A DNA stretch of 64,000 nt from Archangium lansingense. Lineage in GTDB: Bacteria; Myxococcota; Myxococcia; Myxococcales; Myxococcaceae. Both the position numbers and the translations under genes were made by a program. Positions within the stretch are counted from its first letter, which is position 1; every line of letters starts with the position of its first letter. Below, piece by piece: positions 8,026 to 18,343 of the stretch. Below the pieces are notes generated by a model. That model saw only the letters and a program-made list of their open reading frames with translations, searched no databases and was not told where the DNA came from. The stretch covers positions 3,038,001 to 3,102,000 of the forward strand of contig NZ_JAPNKA010000001.1 in NCBI RefSeq assembly GCF_026626635.1. The letters are read 5' to 3'.

Positions 8026-9291
8026 ATGCGCGTCGAGCTGCTGTGCACCGGTGACGAGCTCGTCACCGGACTGACCCCCGATACCAACAGTCCGTACCTG
8101 GAGGCGCGGCTCTTCGAGCTGGGCATCAAGGTGACGCGGGTGGTGCTGGTAGGGGACGTTCGTGAGGACATCACCCGGGCCTTGCGAGAGGCCGCGAGCC
8201 GCTCGGACGTGGTCATCGTCTCGGGGGGGCTGGGCCCCACCGCGGATGACTTCACCGCCGAGTGTGCCGCGGTGGCCGCGGGTGTGCCGCTCGTGGAGGA
8301 CCCCGGGACGCTCCGCTTCCTCCGCGAGCGCGCCGAGAAGCGGGGCCGGGAGCTGACGCCCAACGTGGCGCGCATGGCGCTTGTGCCCGAGGGCTCGGAG
8401 GTAGTGCCCAACCCGGTGGGGTCCGCGCCCCTGTTCATCGTCCGGGTGGGGGGGAGCCGGCTCTTCTTCCTGCCGGGCGTGCCGCGCGAGTACCGGGCGC
8501 TGGTGGACGGCGCAGTGTTGCCTCGGGTGCGCGAGGAGCTGGAGAAACGGCCGGAGCGCACGTACCGGGCCTTCCGCCTGCTGCGCACGGTGGGTATCCC
8601 CGAGTCCGTGCTCGACACGCGTGTGGCCCCGCTGGCTGCGGCGCACCCGAGGGTGGTGTTCGGCTTCCGCACGCACGCGCCGGAGAACCAGCTCAAGTTG
8701 ATGGCGGAGGCCCCCTCCCAGGCCGAGGCCGAGGCTGCCCTGGCCGCTGCTGAGACCGCCGCGCGCCGGGAGCTGGGCCTGGCGGTATACGGCTCGGACG
8801 GGGACTCCTATCCCATCGTGCTGGCGAAACTGCTGACGGAGGCGAGGGCCACGCTGGCGCTCGCCGAGAGCTGTACTGGGGGCCTCATCGCGGCGCAGCT
8901 CACCGGGGTGCCCGGTGCGAGCAGCTTTCTGCTGGGCGGCGCGGTCGTCTACACCGAGAAGATGAAGACGGCCTGGGCCGGGGTGCCGGCCGAGCTGCTG
9001 GCCCGTCATGGCGCGGTATCGAGTCCGGTGGCGATAGCCATGGCCGAGGGCATTCGCGCGGCCTGCGAGACGACCTACGGCCTGTCCGTGACGGGCTTCG
9101 CGGGCCCAACGGGAGGGACCGCCGAGGACCCCGTGGGCACTGTCTACTGTGCGCTCGCCGCGGAGGGAGCCCCCACCCGTTGCGAGCGTTTCTCCATCTC
9201 TGGCGATCGGGACCTTGTGCGTCTGTTCGCCGCCTCCTACGCGCTCGAGCTGCTGCGTGAGCGCCTGTTGACCCCGCCTTCCGCCCCATGA
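8026..9291 (+). CDS. cinA: CinA family protein (NMN amidohydrolase / competence-damage protein)
   Basis: A 421-residue two-domain protein of normal full length. The N-terminal MoaB/MogA-like domain (RVELLCTGDELVTG at the start, VVIVSGGLGPTADD at about 65-78) is the ADP-ribose pyrophosphatase-type half. The C-terminal CinA domain (about 255-415) contains LALAESCTGGLIAAQLT and TGFAGPTGG, with the nicotinamide-mononucleotide deamidase site. It recycles pyridine nucleotides; in Gram-positives it is linked to competence and often to recA. Here recA lies 2 kb away on the other strand. Its stop overlaps the next start (ATGA), which suggests coupled translation. Confidence 0.94.
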   Translation: MRVELLCTGDELVTGLTPDTNSPYLEARLFELGIKVTRVVLVGDVREDITRALREAASRSDVVIVSGGLGPTADDFTAECAAVAAGVPLVEDPGTLRFLRERAEKRGRELTPNVARMALVPEGSEVVPNPVGSAPLFIVRVGGSRLFFLPGVPREYRALVDGAVLPRVREELEKRPERTYRAFRLLRTVGIPESVLDTRVAPLAAAHPRVVFGFRTHAPENQLKLMAEAPSQAEAEAALAAAETAARRELGLAVYGSDGDSYPIVLAKLLTEARATLALAESCTGGLIAAQLTGVPGASSFLLGGAVVYTEKMKTAWAGVPAELLARHGAVSSPVAIAMAEGIRAACETTYGLSVTGFAGPTGGTAEDPVGTVYCALAAEGAPTRCERFSISGDRDLVRLFAASYALELLRERLLTPPSAP

Positions 9292-10787
9292 GCCGCTCCA
9301 AGTCCAAGCATCCCAAGCAGTCCCCCGTCCAGGCTCACGTGTCCGAGTCATCTCCCGCGTCGGCCAGCGAGTCTCGGACGGCCCCACCCGAGTCTCCCGC
9401 TCCCGAGCGTCCCGTTGTCCCGGGGGCGTCGGAGCGGCCCGTGGAGTCCTCCGGGTCCACAGGGGGGCGAGGCGGGGTGGTGGGAGCCGCGCTGAGGATC
9501 TGGCTCGCGGCGTACCGGGTGGAGGTGGTGCTCTTCCTGGTGAGCTTCGCGGTGCTGGCCAGCTTCAGCTCGCAGCGCTTCCTGCGGCAGAGCGAGGCGC
9601 CGCACTTCGTGTACCAGGCGAAGGCGTGGCTGGAGGGGCGGCTGGACCTGGACCCCGAGGTGCTGCCCAACCTGGAGGACTGGGCGTGCGTGCGCGAGGT
9701 GGAGGGGAAGAAGGTGCGGTGCGAGGGGCGGGTGAGGCCGGGGGATCGCTGGTTCGTGAGCTTCCCGTCGTTCCCCGCGGTGGTGATGCTGCCCTTCGTG
9801 GCGCTGCACGGCTACCAGTTCAACGACACCTCATTTGGGGTCATCGTCGGGGCGCTGGCGGTGGCGCTCTTCTATTCGCTGCTGCGCTTCCTCGCGAAGG
9901 AGGGGGAGACGGGGCGAGAGCGCACGGAGAACGTGGGCCTGGCGCTGGTGCTGGCCTTCGGCACGCTCTTCTTCTACGCGGCCATCCGGGGTGAGGTGTG
10001 GTTCAGCGCGGAAGTGATGGGCGTGGCCTTCACGTGCCTCTACGTGCGCAACGCGGTGCGGGCACACCGCCCGGTGCTCGCGGGCCTCTTCTTCTCCATG
10101 GCCACGCTCACCCGCACGCCGCTGCTGTTTGCCGGGCTCTTCTTCGTGTTGGAGGCGCTGTGTCCTGGTCCGGACCGGCTCGGACAGCTCAAGGCGCTGG
10201 GCGCCCACTGGAAGCCCGCGCTGCGCAAGCTGGGGCTGTTCGCCCTTGGGGCCGCGCCGCTCGCGCTGCTGGCGGCGGCCTACAACCTCTACCGCTTCGG
10301 CAGCCCGAGCGAGTTCGGCCACGCATTCCTCTACAACAACCGCGTCAACGTGGACATTGACCGCTGGGGCCTGTTCGACCTGTCGTACCTGTCGCGCAAC
10401 CTGGAGGCGGCCTTCCTCAAGCTGCCGAAGGTCTCGTTCAACCCGCTGCGGTTGGGGTACGACCCGCACGGCCTGACGCTGCTGCTGACGCTGCCGCTGC
10501 TCGTCTTCCTGGTGGTGCCGAAGCTGAGGCCGCGTCTGCACTGGCCGCTGTGGCTCACCGTGGCGGTGACGGCGCTGCCCGGGCTCTTCTACCAGAACAC
10601 CGGGTACATGCAGTTCGGCTTCCGGTTCAGCCTCGACTACACGCCCTACCTGCTGCTCCTCTTCGCCATCGGTGGCTGGTCCTTGCGCCAGCGCGCGGTG
10701 TTGGCCGCGGTGACGCTCGGGGTGCTGGTGAACTTCTGGGGCGCGGTGGCCTTCCGCGGCTACACCGAGCTTGTCCGGAACTGGTAG
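9288..10787 (+). CDS. Polytopic membrane protein, GT-C glycosyltransferase-like
   Basis: A 499-residue protein starting in the cinA stop codon (ATGA overlap). The first 65 residues are a Ser/Pro/Glu-rich, probably disordered cytoplasmic segment. About ten hydrophobic segments follow. The loop after the first helix (SEAPHFVYQAKAWLEGRLDL) resembles the acidic first periplasmic loop of dolichyl-phosphate-mannose-type or ArnT-like GT-C transferases. This is inference from architecture; the donor and acceptor are unknown. It could equally be an uncharacterised membrane protein of other function. Confidence 0.7.
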   Translation: MSRSKSKHPKQSPVQAHVSESSPASASESRTAPPESPAPERPVVPGASERPVESSGSTGGRGGVVGAALRIWLAAYRVEVVLFLVSFAVLASFSSQRFLRQSEAPHFVYQAKAWLEGRLDLDPEVLPNLEDWACVREVEGKKVRCEGRVRPGDRWFVSFPSFPAVVMLPFVALHGYQFNDTSFGVIVGALAVALFYSLLRFLAKEGETGRERTENVGLALVLAFGTLFFYAAIRGEVWFSAEVMGVAFTCLYVRNAVRAHRPVLAGLFFSMATLTRTPLLFAGLFFVLEALCPGPDRLGQLKALGAHWKPALRKLGLFALGAAPLALLAAAYNLYRFGSPSEFGHAFLYNNRVNVDIDRWGLFDLSYLSRNLEAAFLKLPKVSFNPLRLGYDPHGLTLLLTLPLLVFLVVPKLRPRLHWPLWLTVAVTALPGLFYQNTGYMQFGFRFSLDYTPYLLLLFAIGGWSLRQRAVLAAVTLGVLVNFWGAVAFRGYTELVRNW

Positions 10788-10839
10788 GGCTGGGCACGTT
10801 GGCTTGACCAGCCGCCCTTGGGCGAGCAGATAACGGGAT

Positions 10840-11360
10840 GTGACACAACCGCCCTCAGGACCCACTCCCCCCTCGGGACCGCCGCCTCCCGGTAAGCGCT
10901 GGCACACCCGCGAGGACAGCGGCATTCGGCTCGATGCACGGCTGCGCTGGTGGCATGACGACGAGCCCATCCAGCACCCGCGCATCATCGAGCTCTTCAA
11001 CACCTCGTTGGTGCTGGACGAGCAAGGCCGCTACCAACTCCAGATTGGCCAGGACTGGTGCTACGTCCAGGTGGAGGACGCCGCCTACGAGGTGCGCACC
11101 GTGGACGTCACGCCGGACGAGAGGGTGTCCGTGCGCCTGAGTGACCGGACCGCCGAGGCGCTCGACCCAGTCACTCTCGCCGTGGACTCCGAGGGCGTCC
11201 TCACTTGCCGGGTGAAGGGCGGCCGGGCGAAGGCGCGCTTCTCCCGGGATGCCCAGTACCAACTCGGTGAGCTGATGGAACAAGACGAGGGTGGCCACCT
11301 GTACCTGCGCGCTGGCCAGCGCCGTCTCGCGGTGCCTGTGGCGCTCGAAGCCTTGGGCGC

Positions 11361-11364
<4 letters not shown>
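10840..11364 (+). CDS. DUF1285 family protein
   Basis: A 174-residue protein beginning at GTG 10840. After a Pro/Gly-rich start, residues 20-170 match the DUF1285 pattern as I know it ([24 protein letters not shown], then the FN-x3[12 protein letters not shown] segment). The family has no assigned biochemical role. There is no signal peptide, so it is cytosolic. Its stop codon TAG lies in CTAG 11361-11364, and the same four bases contain the recA stop on the other strand. Confidence 0.82.
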
Positions 11365-12407
<1,043 letters not shown>

Positions 12408-12600
12408 CGTCGCTCCTCGCCGCCCTTGATGAGTGGGGCTTCGCCTCGGAGCCGGAATGGCCCGGGCGTGCCGCGGGGAGCATGAGCAACAGCCGTGCCG
12501 CACCCGGCTCACTCGGAGCGAGTGGTGCGCGGGCGTCTCATTCCGCGCGAGGCGTCTCGCACGGCGGAGCCATGTGACTCACGGACGAGGGGAGGGCGGT

Positions 12601-13395
12601 TCAGGCAGGAGTCTCGGAGAGGCTCTCGTCGCTTCCAGCCGGGAGAGAGTCCAGGGGCACGCCGCCTTCGCCGCCGATGTCGCGGTGGAGCTGGATGATG
12701 ATGTCGCGCACCTCGTTCATGAGGACCTCGCGCTGGGGCCCCTTGCGCCCCACGGTGGCGATGGGTTGGCCCATCTTCACCCGGATGGGGTGGCGCTGCA
12801 GTCGGACGCTGCCTCGGGGGAGCATTCCTCGCGTGCCCTCGATGGCGATGGGGATGATGGGCACGCCTGCCTCCACGGCCAGCACGAAGGAGCCCTTCTT
12901 GAAGGGGAGGATGCGCCCGTCCAGCGAGCGAGTGCCCTCGGGGAAGGCGAGGATGTTGGATCCGGCGCGGATGCGCTCGCCCGCCAGCTTGAGGCTGCGC
13001 ATGGCCTCTCGTCGGTTGGAGCGGTTGAGGAAGATCATCCCCGTTCCCGCCATGTACCAGCCGAGGAAGGGAATCCACTTGAGCGCGTGCTTGGCGATGA
13101 AGCGGATGTTCACGGGAATCACCGCGAACGCCACGGGGATGTCGAAGGCGGACTGGTGATTCATCAAGAAGATGTGGGGCTTGCTCCAGTCCACGTCAGG
13201 CAGGGGCTCGACGAGCAGGGGCGAGCCGGTGATGCGCCAGTGAATGGGAGCCCAGAAGCGCCGCGCCATCATGAGCGGCACCTCTCCGTTGAGGGTGAGG
13301 ATGGCCGCCAGCCCGGACACGGTAATCCAGAACACCAGCCACAACGTGAGGAAGACGGCCTGGAAGAGTGCGATGAGGGGTGACAGGAGCTTCAT
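12601..13395 (-). CDS. 1-acyl-sn-glycerol-3-phosphate acyltransferase (PlsC type)
   Basis: A 264-residue membrane-bound acyltransferase that would convert lysophosphatidate to phosphatidate. It has an N-terminal hydrophobic anchor (about 5-38), the catalytic NHQSAFD (H-x4-D), the substrate motif FPEGTRS and the later VPIIPIAIEGT block. The start at ATG 13395 (MKLLSPLIALF) is chosen because the upstream extension is unlike the family and enters the divergent ndh gene. A clear ribosome binding site is not seen. With pssA and plsY in this window it covers phospholipid synthesis, but it is not in an operon with them. The exact acceptor cannot be read from sequence. Confidence 0.88.
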   Translation of the reverse strand: MKLLSPLIALFQAVFLTLWLVFWITVSGLAAILTLNGEVPLMMARRFWAPIHWRITGSPLLVEPLPDVDWSKPHIFLMNHQSAFDIPVAFAVIPVNIRFIAKHALKWIPFLGWYMAGTGMIFLNRSNRREAMRSLKLAGERIRAGSNILAFPEGTRSLDGRILPFKKGSFVLAVEAGVPIIPIAIEGTRGMLPRGSVRLQRHPIRVKMGQPIATVGRKGPQREVLMNEVRDIIIQLHRDIGGEGGVPLDSLPAGSDESLSETPA

Positions 13396-13495
13396 CACCC
13401 GGTCTTCTAGCTCGCCCAACCGCCGCCGGGTACGGGGTAGACAAGGGGACGTTGATTGCCTTGAACTTCCCCCCGCTGGGAGGAACTTCCTGAAC

Positions 13496-14836
13496 ATGAC
13501 AGGCTCACGCGAGACGCTTCCCCACGTGGTCATCCTCGGTGGTGGTTTTGGCGGCCTGTACGCGGCGCGTTCGCTGCGCAACGCTCCGGTGCGAGTCACC
13601 GTAGTGGACCGGCAGAACCACCATCTCTTCCAGCCGTTGCTGTACCAGGTGGCCACGGCCACGCTGAGCCCGGGAGAGATCGCCTCGCCGATCCGTGGCC
13701 TGTTGGGCAGGGAGGTGACGGTGCTGCTCGCCGAGGTGACGGGCGTGGACGTGGCGGGCAAGCGTGTCCTGCTGGCGGACGGTGAGCTGACCTACGATTT
13801 CCTCATCATCGCCACGGGAGCGACGCACTCCTACTTCGGCCATGACGAGTGGGCGAAGCATGCCCTGGGACTGAAGACGGTGGACGACGCGCTGGAGGTC
13901 CGCCGCCGGGTGCTGCTGGCCTTCGAGATGGCCGAGCGTGAGACCGACCCGGTGCGCCGCCGCGAGCTGCTCACCTTCGTCATCATCGGCGCGGGGCCGA
14001 CGGGGGTGGAGATGGCCGGGGCGCTCGCGGAGATCTCCCGTCACACGTTGACGAGGGACTTCCACAACATCGACCCCTCGCAGGCTCGGATCCTCCTGTT
14101 GGAGGGGTTGCCGCGCGTGCTGCCCGTCTATCCGGAACACCTCTCGGAGAAGGCCCGCCGCTCGTTGGAGAAGCTGGGAGTGGAGGTCCGCACAGACACG
14201 CGGGTCACCCACATCGACGAGACGGGCGTGTACATTGGTGAGGAGCACATTCGGGCGCGGAGCATCATCTGGGCCGCGGGAGTGGCGGCCTCTCCGGTGG
14301 CTCGCTCGCTGGGCGTGGAACTGGACCGAGCGGGCCGTGTGAAGGTGGCGCCCGAGCTCACGCTTCCTGGCCGTCAGGATGTCTTCGTCATCGGCGATCT
14401 GGCGCACTTCATCCAGGATGGCGAACCCATTCCGGGGGTGGCGCCCGCGGCCATGCAGCAGGGCAAGCAGGCCGCGCGCAACCTCCGCCTTCAACTGCAA
14501 GGCAAGCCGATGGAGGCCTTCCGTTACTGGGACCGCGGCACCTACGCGGTCATCGGGCGTGGCAAGGCGGTGGGAGTGGCCTTCCGGCGCTTCGAGTCCT
14601 CGGGCTTCAGCGCATGGCTGGCCTGGCTGGGCATCCACGTGCTCTTCCTCATCGGATTCCGCAGCAAGCTGGCCGTGCTCATCAACTGGGCGTACTCGTT
14701 CATTGCCTTCAAGCGCTCGGCCCGCCTCATCACCGGCCCCTTGCCCGAGTTGGTGCGGCCGGGAAGAGCAGGGGAGGGCTCACTCAGAAGTCATCCGGGG
14801 GCTGAGAGTCCCGTTGGGGACGCGGCGGTGGGTTGA
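13496..14836 (+). CDS. ndh: Type II NADH dehydrogenase (NDH-2)
   Basis: A 446-residue FAD-dependent NADH:quinone oxidoreductase that does not pump protons. Two Rossmann dinucleotide motifs are visible: VVILGGGFGGLYAARSL near the start for FAD and VIIGAGPTGVEMAGALAE (about 160-177) for NADH. AAGVAASP and VFVIGDLAH are further family signatures. A C-terminal hydrophobic or amphipathic segment (SKLAVLINWAYSFIAFKRS) is the membrane anchor. The start at 13496 has GGGAGGA about 12 nt upstream. The last 53 bp overlap the convergent comM gene and encode a low-complexity tail. Confidence 0.93.
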   Translation: MTGSRETLPHVVILGGGFGGLYAARSLRNAPVRVTVVDRQNHHLFQPLLYQVATATLSPGEIASPIRGLLGREVTVLLAEVTGVDVAGKRVLLADGELTYDFLIIATGATHSYFGHDEWAKHALGLKTVDDALEVRRRVLLAFEMAERETDPVRRRELLTFVIIGAGPTGVEMAGALAEISRHTLTRDFHNIDPSQARILLLEGLPRVLPVYPEHLSEKARRSLEKLGVEVRTDTRVTHIDETGVYIGEEHIRARSIIWAAGVAASPVARSLGVELDRAGRVKVAPELTLPGRQDVFVIGDLAHFIQDGEPIPGVAPAAMQQGKQAARNLRLQLQGKPMEAFRYWDRGTYAVIGRGKAVGVAFRRFESSGFSAWLAWLGIHVLFLIGFRSKLAVLINWAYSFIAFKRSARLITGPLPELVRPGRAGEGSLRSHPGAESPVGDAAVG

Positions 14837-16418
14837 CGGCCCCCTGCCAGGGCGGCGGGCCTCCGAGGGTATTGGTGTGCAGCCAGCTTCGCCGGTCGAT
14901 CTGCCGGCAATCAATGGCCAGGCGCACGTCCGCATCCGCGATGTGCTCGCGCCCTTCCAGGTCCGCCCGGGTCCGCGCCAGCTTGAGGATGCGGTCATGG
15001 GCGCGCGCGGACAGGCCGTACTGCTCCATGGCCCTCTCCAGCTGCGTGCCAGCCTTCGAAGACAGTTTGCAGTAGCGGTGCAGCAGCTGCGTCGGCATCT
15101 GCGCGTTGCAGTACACCCCAGGGGCGTCGCGGAATCGGAACCGCTGCCGCTCGCGGGCGGCCTCCACTCGCTCACGGTAGTGGGCGCTCGTTGGCTCTTC
15201 CCCTTCGTTCCGGGCGATGTGGTGGTACTCCACGGGGCGCGTCTGCAGGGTGATGTCGATGCGGTCTAGCAGCGGCCCACTCACCCGCGCGTGGTAGTCG
15301 TGGACGCGGTTCTCCAGGCACGTGCATTTGCGTCCGGGGACGTTGAAGTAGCCGCACTGGCACGGGTTCATCGCCGCCACCAGCATCACCCGGCAGGGGT
15401 AGGTCACGTGCTGGGTCGCACGCGCCAGATGGATGGTGCCCTCCTCCAGTGGCTGTCGCAGCACCTCCAGCACGTTCTTGCGGAACTCGGGCAGCTCGTC
15501 GAGGAAGAGCACTCCGTGGTGTGCCAGGGACAGCTCGCCGGGTCTCGTTGCTGGGCCGCCGCCCACGAGCCCCGCGTCGGAGATGGTGTGGTGGGGTGCG
15601 CGGAAGGGCCGCTCGCGCATCAGGGTCTGCTCGTCTCCCAGCAGTCCGAGCACGGAGTAGATCTTCGTCACCTCCAAGGCCTCGTCGAACGTCATCGCGG
15701 GGAGGATGCCGGGCAGCCTCCGGGCCAGCATCGTCTTGCCCGAGCCCGGAGGACCGCACAGCATGATGTTGTGGCCACCCGCTGCGGCCAGCTCCATGGC
15801 CGTCTTGATGTCCGCCTGACCCCGGACGTCGGACATGTCCAGCGGGGCCAGGCGCCCGCGCGAGAGGGCAGGGGCGCCTTCCTCGCGGGTGAAGGGGGCC
15901 AGGGGCTTCTCCCCGGTGAGGTGGTCCACCGCCTCGCGCAGGTGATGGACGGCCAGCACGTGGATGCCCGCCACCAGCGCCGCCTCGGCCGCGTTCGCCG
16001 CGGGCACCATCACTCCCTGGTAGCCCTCGTCCCGCGCCGCCACCGCCAGGGGCAGCACGCCCTTGATGGGCTTCACGCCCCCGTCCAGCGACAGCTCCCC
16101 GCCGAAGAGGTAGCGCGACAGGGGCTCCTCCTCCATCAGCTTCGCCGCCGCCAGCACCCCCAGCGCGATGGGCAGCTCGAAGGCCGCGCCTTCCTTGCGG
16201 ATATCCGCCGGGGCCAGGTTCACGGTGATGCGCTTGGAAGGCAGCTCGAAGCCACAGTTCTTCAGCGCGGAGATGACGCGCACCTTGGACTCGCGCACCG
16301 CCCCCTCTGGGAGCCCCACCACGTTGAAGTAGGGCAATCCCAGCGCCATATCCACCTCGCACTCCACCACCACCGCGTCGATTCCCATCAACGCGCCCGA
16401 CCTCACCCGCGCCAGCAT
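14784..16418 (-). CDS. comM: YifB/ComM family Mg-chelatase-like AAA+ helicase
   Basis: A 544-residue protein with three parts: an N-terminal Lon-protease-S5-like domain (1-170), an AAA+ core with Walker A GPPGSGKT (222-229), Walker B GVLFLDELPEF and a Cys cluster (C-x-C...C-x-C in MNPCQCGYFNVPGRKCTC), and a Mg_chelatase C-terminal domain. In Vibrio cholerae and Haemophilus ComM is a hexameric branch-migration helicase that supports integration of transforming DNA. The ATG at 16418 has GGAGGG upstream. The Pro-rich final 20 residues overlap ndh. Myxobacteria can take up DNA, so a transformation role is plausible here but inferred. Confidence 0.93.
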   Translation of the reverse strand: MLARVRSGALMGIDAVVVECEVDMALGLPYFNVVGLPEGAVRESKVRVISALKNCGFELPSKRITVNLAPADIRKEGAAFELPIALGVLAAAKLMEEEPLSRYLFGGELSLDGGVKPIKGVLPLAVAARDEGYQGVMVPAANAAEAALVAGIHVLAVHHLREAVDHLTGEKPLAPFTREEGAPALSRGRLAPLDMSDVRGQADIKTAMELAAAGGHNIMLCGPPGSGKTMLARRLPGILPAMTFDEALEVTKIYSVLGLLGDEQTLMRERPFRAPHHTISDAGLVGGGPATRPGELSLAHHGVLFLDELPEFRKNVLEVLRQPLEEGTIHLARATQHVTYPCRVMLVAAMNPCQCGYFNVPGRKCTCLENRVHDYHARVSGPLLDRIDITLQTRPVEYHHIARNEGEEPTSAHYRERVEAARERQRFRFRDAPGVYCNAQMPTQLLHRYCKLSSKAGTQLERAMEQYGLSARAHDRILKLARTRADLEGREHIADADVRLAIDCRQIDRRSWLHTNTLGGPPPWQGAVNPPPRPQRDSQPPDDF

Positions 16419-16613
16419 GTTCTGCCCTCCAAATGGTTCTCACCAGGCAGGAGCAATGCGCGTACCGGCGTTCTTTCGAGGAAGACCCCATGCCGCTGGG
16501 TCCCCGGGCCGGGATGGCACGTCTCAGGGTGGAGGGGCCTCATCCGTCGCCTCGCTCGTACCGTAGGAGAGGAAGCGGACAGCCAACGTGGAAATCGATT
16601 ATTCTAGGGCGCC

Positions 16614-17273
16614 ATGGAACACACCGCTCAGGCCCCACACTCGGGAAGCGCTTCCCGGTCCGTCCACGTCCGCCGCGCAGATTTGAAGCGCAACGCCCGG
16701 CTGAAGCTGACGTTCGCCATCTTCCGCTTCTGCCTCTACGGAATGGTGGGCCTGTCGTCGGAGATCTTCTTCTACAACCTGGTCCGCATCGCCCGGCACG
16801 TGCCGCTGCTCGAGATGCTCTTCCGCTTCCAGTGGCGGGTGGATGACCGGCTGCCCCTCAACGACATGTGGGACACGCCCATCGTCGCGGCGTACGGCCA
16901 GTGCTCGCTGTGGATGTTCCTCATCTATGGCGTGGCCTGCTTCTACTTCATCGAGGCCATCTACCGCCGCACCTTCCGCCAGAACACGCTGCTGCGCGCG
17001 GTGCTCTACGGCCTCGCCATCCTCCTCTTCGAGGGCCTCAGCGGGCTGTTCCTGGAGAAGCTGACGGGTTACCGCATCTGGTACTACGCGGACAGCGGCG
17101 CCATCCTCTGGCAGATGACGTCGCTCTACATCCTGCCCATCTGGATGGTGACGGGGCTGATCGCGGAGTTCATCTACAGGGAGTTGATGGACCCGGACCT
17201 GGTGGCGGCCTTGGAGTCGCCCTTGCCGGCCACGCCCGAGGAGACGGAGGCCTCGCTCCAGCTGATGCAGTAG
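16614..17273 (+). CDS. Predicted integral membrane protein, four or five helices
   Basis: A 219-residue protein with a basic N-terminus, then hydrophobic segments at about 38-55, 98-118, 126-150 and 165-190. The opening FRFCLYGMVGLSSEIFFYNL resembles the first helix of putative type-IV ABC-transporter-like membrane proteins (PF06541), but this is weak. No ATPase partner is adjacent. Its last 100 bp overlap the convergent TIGR02265 gene, the longest overlap in the window. Function unknown. Confidence 0.7.
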   Translation: MEHTAQAPHSGSASRSVHVRRADLKRNARLKLTFAIFRFCLYGMVGLSSEIFFYNLVRIARHVPLLEMLFRFQWRVDDRLPLNDMWDTPIVAAYGQCSLWMFLIYGVACFYFIEAIYRRTFRQNTLLRAVLYGLAILLFEGLSGLFLEKLTGYRIWYYADSGAILWQMTSLYILPIWMVTGLIAEFIYRELMDPDLVAALESPLPATPEETEASLQLMQ

Positions 17274-17797
17274 GTGCAGGCGTGGCCGTCATGGCCGGAC
17301 AGGTCGATGCGGATGTTCTCCGCACCGGCCGTCCGCAGGCCCGCGTGGAGGATGCCCGCGGTGAACGTGGGCAGTGGGCCAACCTCGTTCATCCACAGCT
17401 CGAACTGGCGCGGGCTCAGCTCCTTGAGGCGGGACTCGGTGTAGTTGTTGCCCGCCCGGAAGTTCTGCGTGGCCCTCATGAGGGCCCGCCGCGGCCCCAG
17501 CACGCGCAGCAGCGAGAGCACCGCGCGTCCCAGCATCGTCTCGCGGAAGCCGTCGATGCAGGCCTCGCCAATCTTGAAGGCTCCCTCGTCCAGCGGCTCG
17601 TTGGGGTAGAGTTCCTGCGCCGCGATGCGCAGGAACATCATCCACGCGTCGAACGGGTAGGCGGGGCGCAGCTTCTGATTCAGGTCCAGCCCGGCCTGGC
17701 GCAGACGCGTCTTGCAGGCGGGCGTGAGGCGTCCGTGCAGCGCCCGCACGAAGACCGCCTCGATGGTCTGTTCAAATACCAGGAGCTCGTCGGCCAT
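17174..17797 (-). CDS. TIGR02265 (DUF2378) family protein
   Basis: A 207-residue cytosolic protein matching the pattern of the TIGR02265 paralogous family, known from myxobacteria: an N-terminal LVFEQTIEAVFVRAL-type start, the AYPFDAWMMFLRIAA block and the ...GNNYTESRLKELSPRQFELW region. Members are numerous per genome and have no assigned function. The start at ATG 17797 is chosen because the upstream extension runs into exbD. It lies 52 nt downstream of the second exbD on the same strand, so it may be co-transcribed with the TonB system genes. The C-terminal part lies in the 100-bp overlap. Confidence 0.85.
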   Translation of the reverse strand: MADELLVFEQTIEAVFVRALHGRLTPACKTRLRQAGLDLNQKLRPAYPFDAWMMFLRIAAQELYPNEPLDEGAFKIGEACIDGFRETMLGRAVLSLLRVLGPRRALMRATQNFRAGNNYTESRLKELSPRQFELWMNEVGPLPTFTAGILHAGLRTAGAENIRIDLSGHDGHACTYCISWSEASVSSGVAGKGDSKAATRSGSINSL

Positions 17798-17849
17798 GAG
17801 AATTTTACACTCTAGCCGACGAGCTCCGTAGTTGTGAATCCCACTATGA

Positions 17850-18341
17850 CTACGGGGCCGGAGCCGGCGCGGGGGGCGCGTTCGGATCCACCGGGGCACC
17901 TGCGGCGGCGGCCGGGATGTCCTCGGTGGCCATGCCCAGCACGAAGGCACCGGCCTGCTTGGCGCCGTCGAAGGCGGCCACCAGCAGACCGTAGTTCGCC
18001 TTGTCGTCCGCCACGAAGAAGACGATGCGGTCCTCCTTCGTCTTGGCGGCCAGCATGCGCTTGAGCTTGTTGACGTACTCGTCCTTCTTCACCGGCTCGG
18101 TGTTGATGGAGTAGGTGCCGTCGGCGTCCAGCTTGACGATCAGCTGGCTGTTGTCCTGCGGCATCTGCTCCACCGGCACGTCTTCCGTCTCCGGAATGCG
18201 CACCTCGATGTCCTTCTCGAGGAGCGGCGTGACGACCATGAAGATGATGAGCAGCACGAGCACCACGTCCACGAGGGGCGTGACGTTGATCTCCGAGTTG
18301 GGAGGAGTCGAAGCTTTGACAAACTTGCGCTTGGTGCTCAT
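17850..18341 (-). CDS. exbD: ExbD/TolR family proton-channel subunit (second copy)
   Basis: A 163-residue protein with a short cytoplasmic N-terminus, the conserved SEINVTPLVDVVLVLLIIFM segment carrying the membrane Asp, and a periplasmic domain. A Pro/Ala-rich tail (PVDPNAPPAPAPAP) ends it. It would work with ExbB to couple proton flow to TonB. It starts 2 nt after the stop of the other exbD, so translation is probably coupled. Two ExbD proteins of different sequence in one operon are common in delta-proteobacteria; division of labour is unknown. Confidence 0.92.
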   Translation of the reverse strand: MSTKRKFVKASTPPNSEINVTPLVDVVLVLLIIFMVVTPLLEKDIEVRIPETEDVPVEQMPQDNSQLIVKLDADGTYSINTEPVKKDEYVNKLKRMLAAKTKEDRIVFFVADDKANYGLLVAAFDGAKQAGAFVLGMATEDIPAAAAGAPVDPNAPPAPAPAP

Positions 18342-18343
18342 GG

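Noticed and set aside
12408..12600. LexA-type SOS box upstream of recA
   Set aside because: No CTGT-N8-ACAG-like dyad or clear alternative was found by eye in this gap.
13396..13761. N-terminal extension of the PlsC-type gene
   Set aside because: The frame is open but overlaps the divergent ndh start, and the residues are unlike acyltransferases; ATG 13395 begins the hydrophobic anchor.
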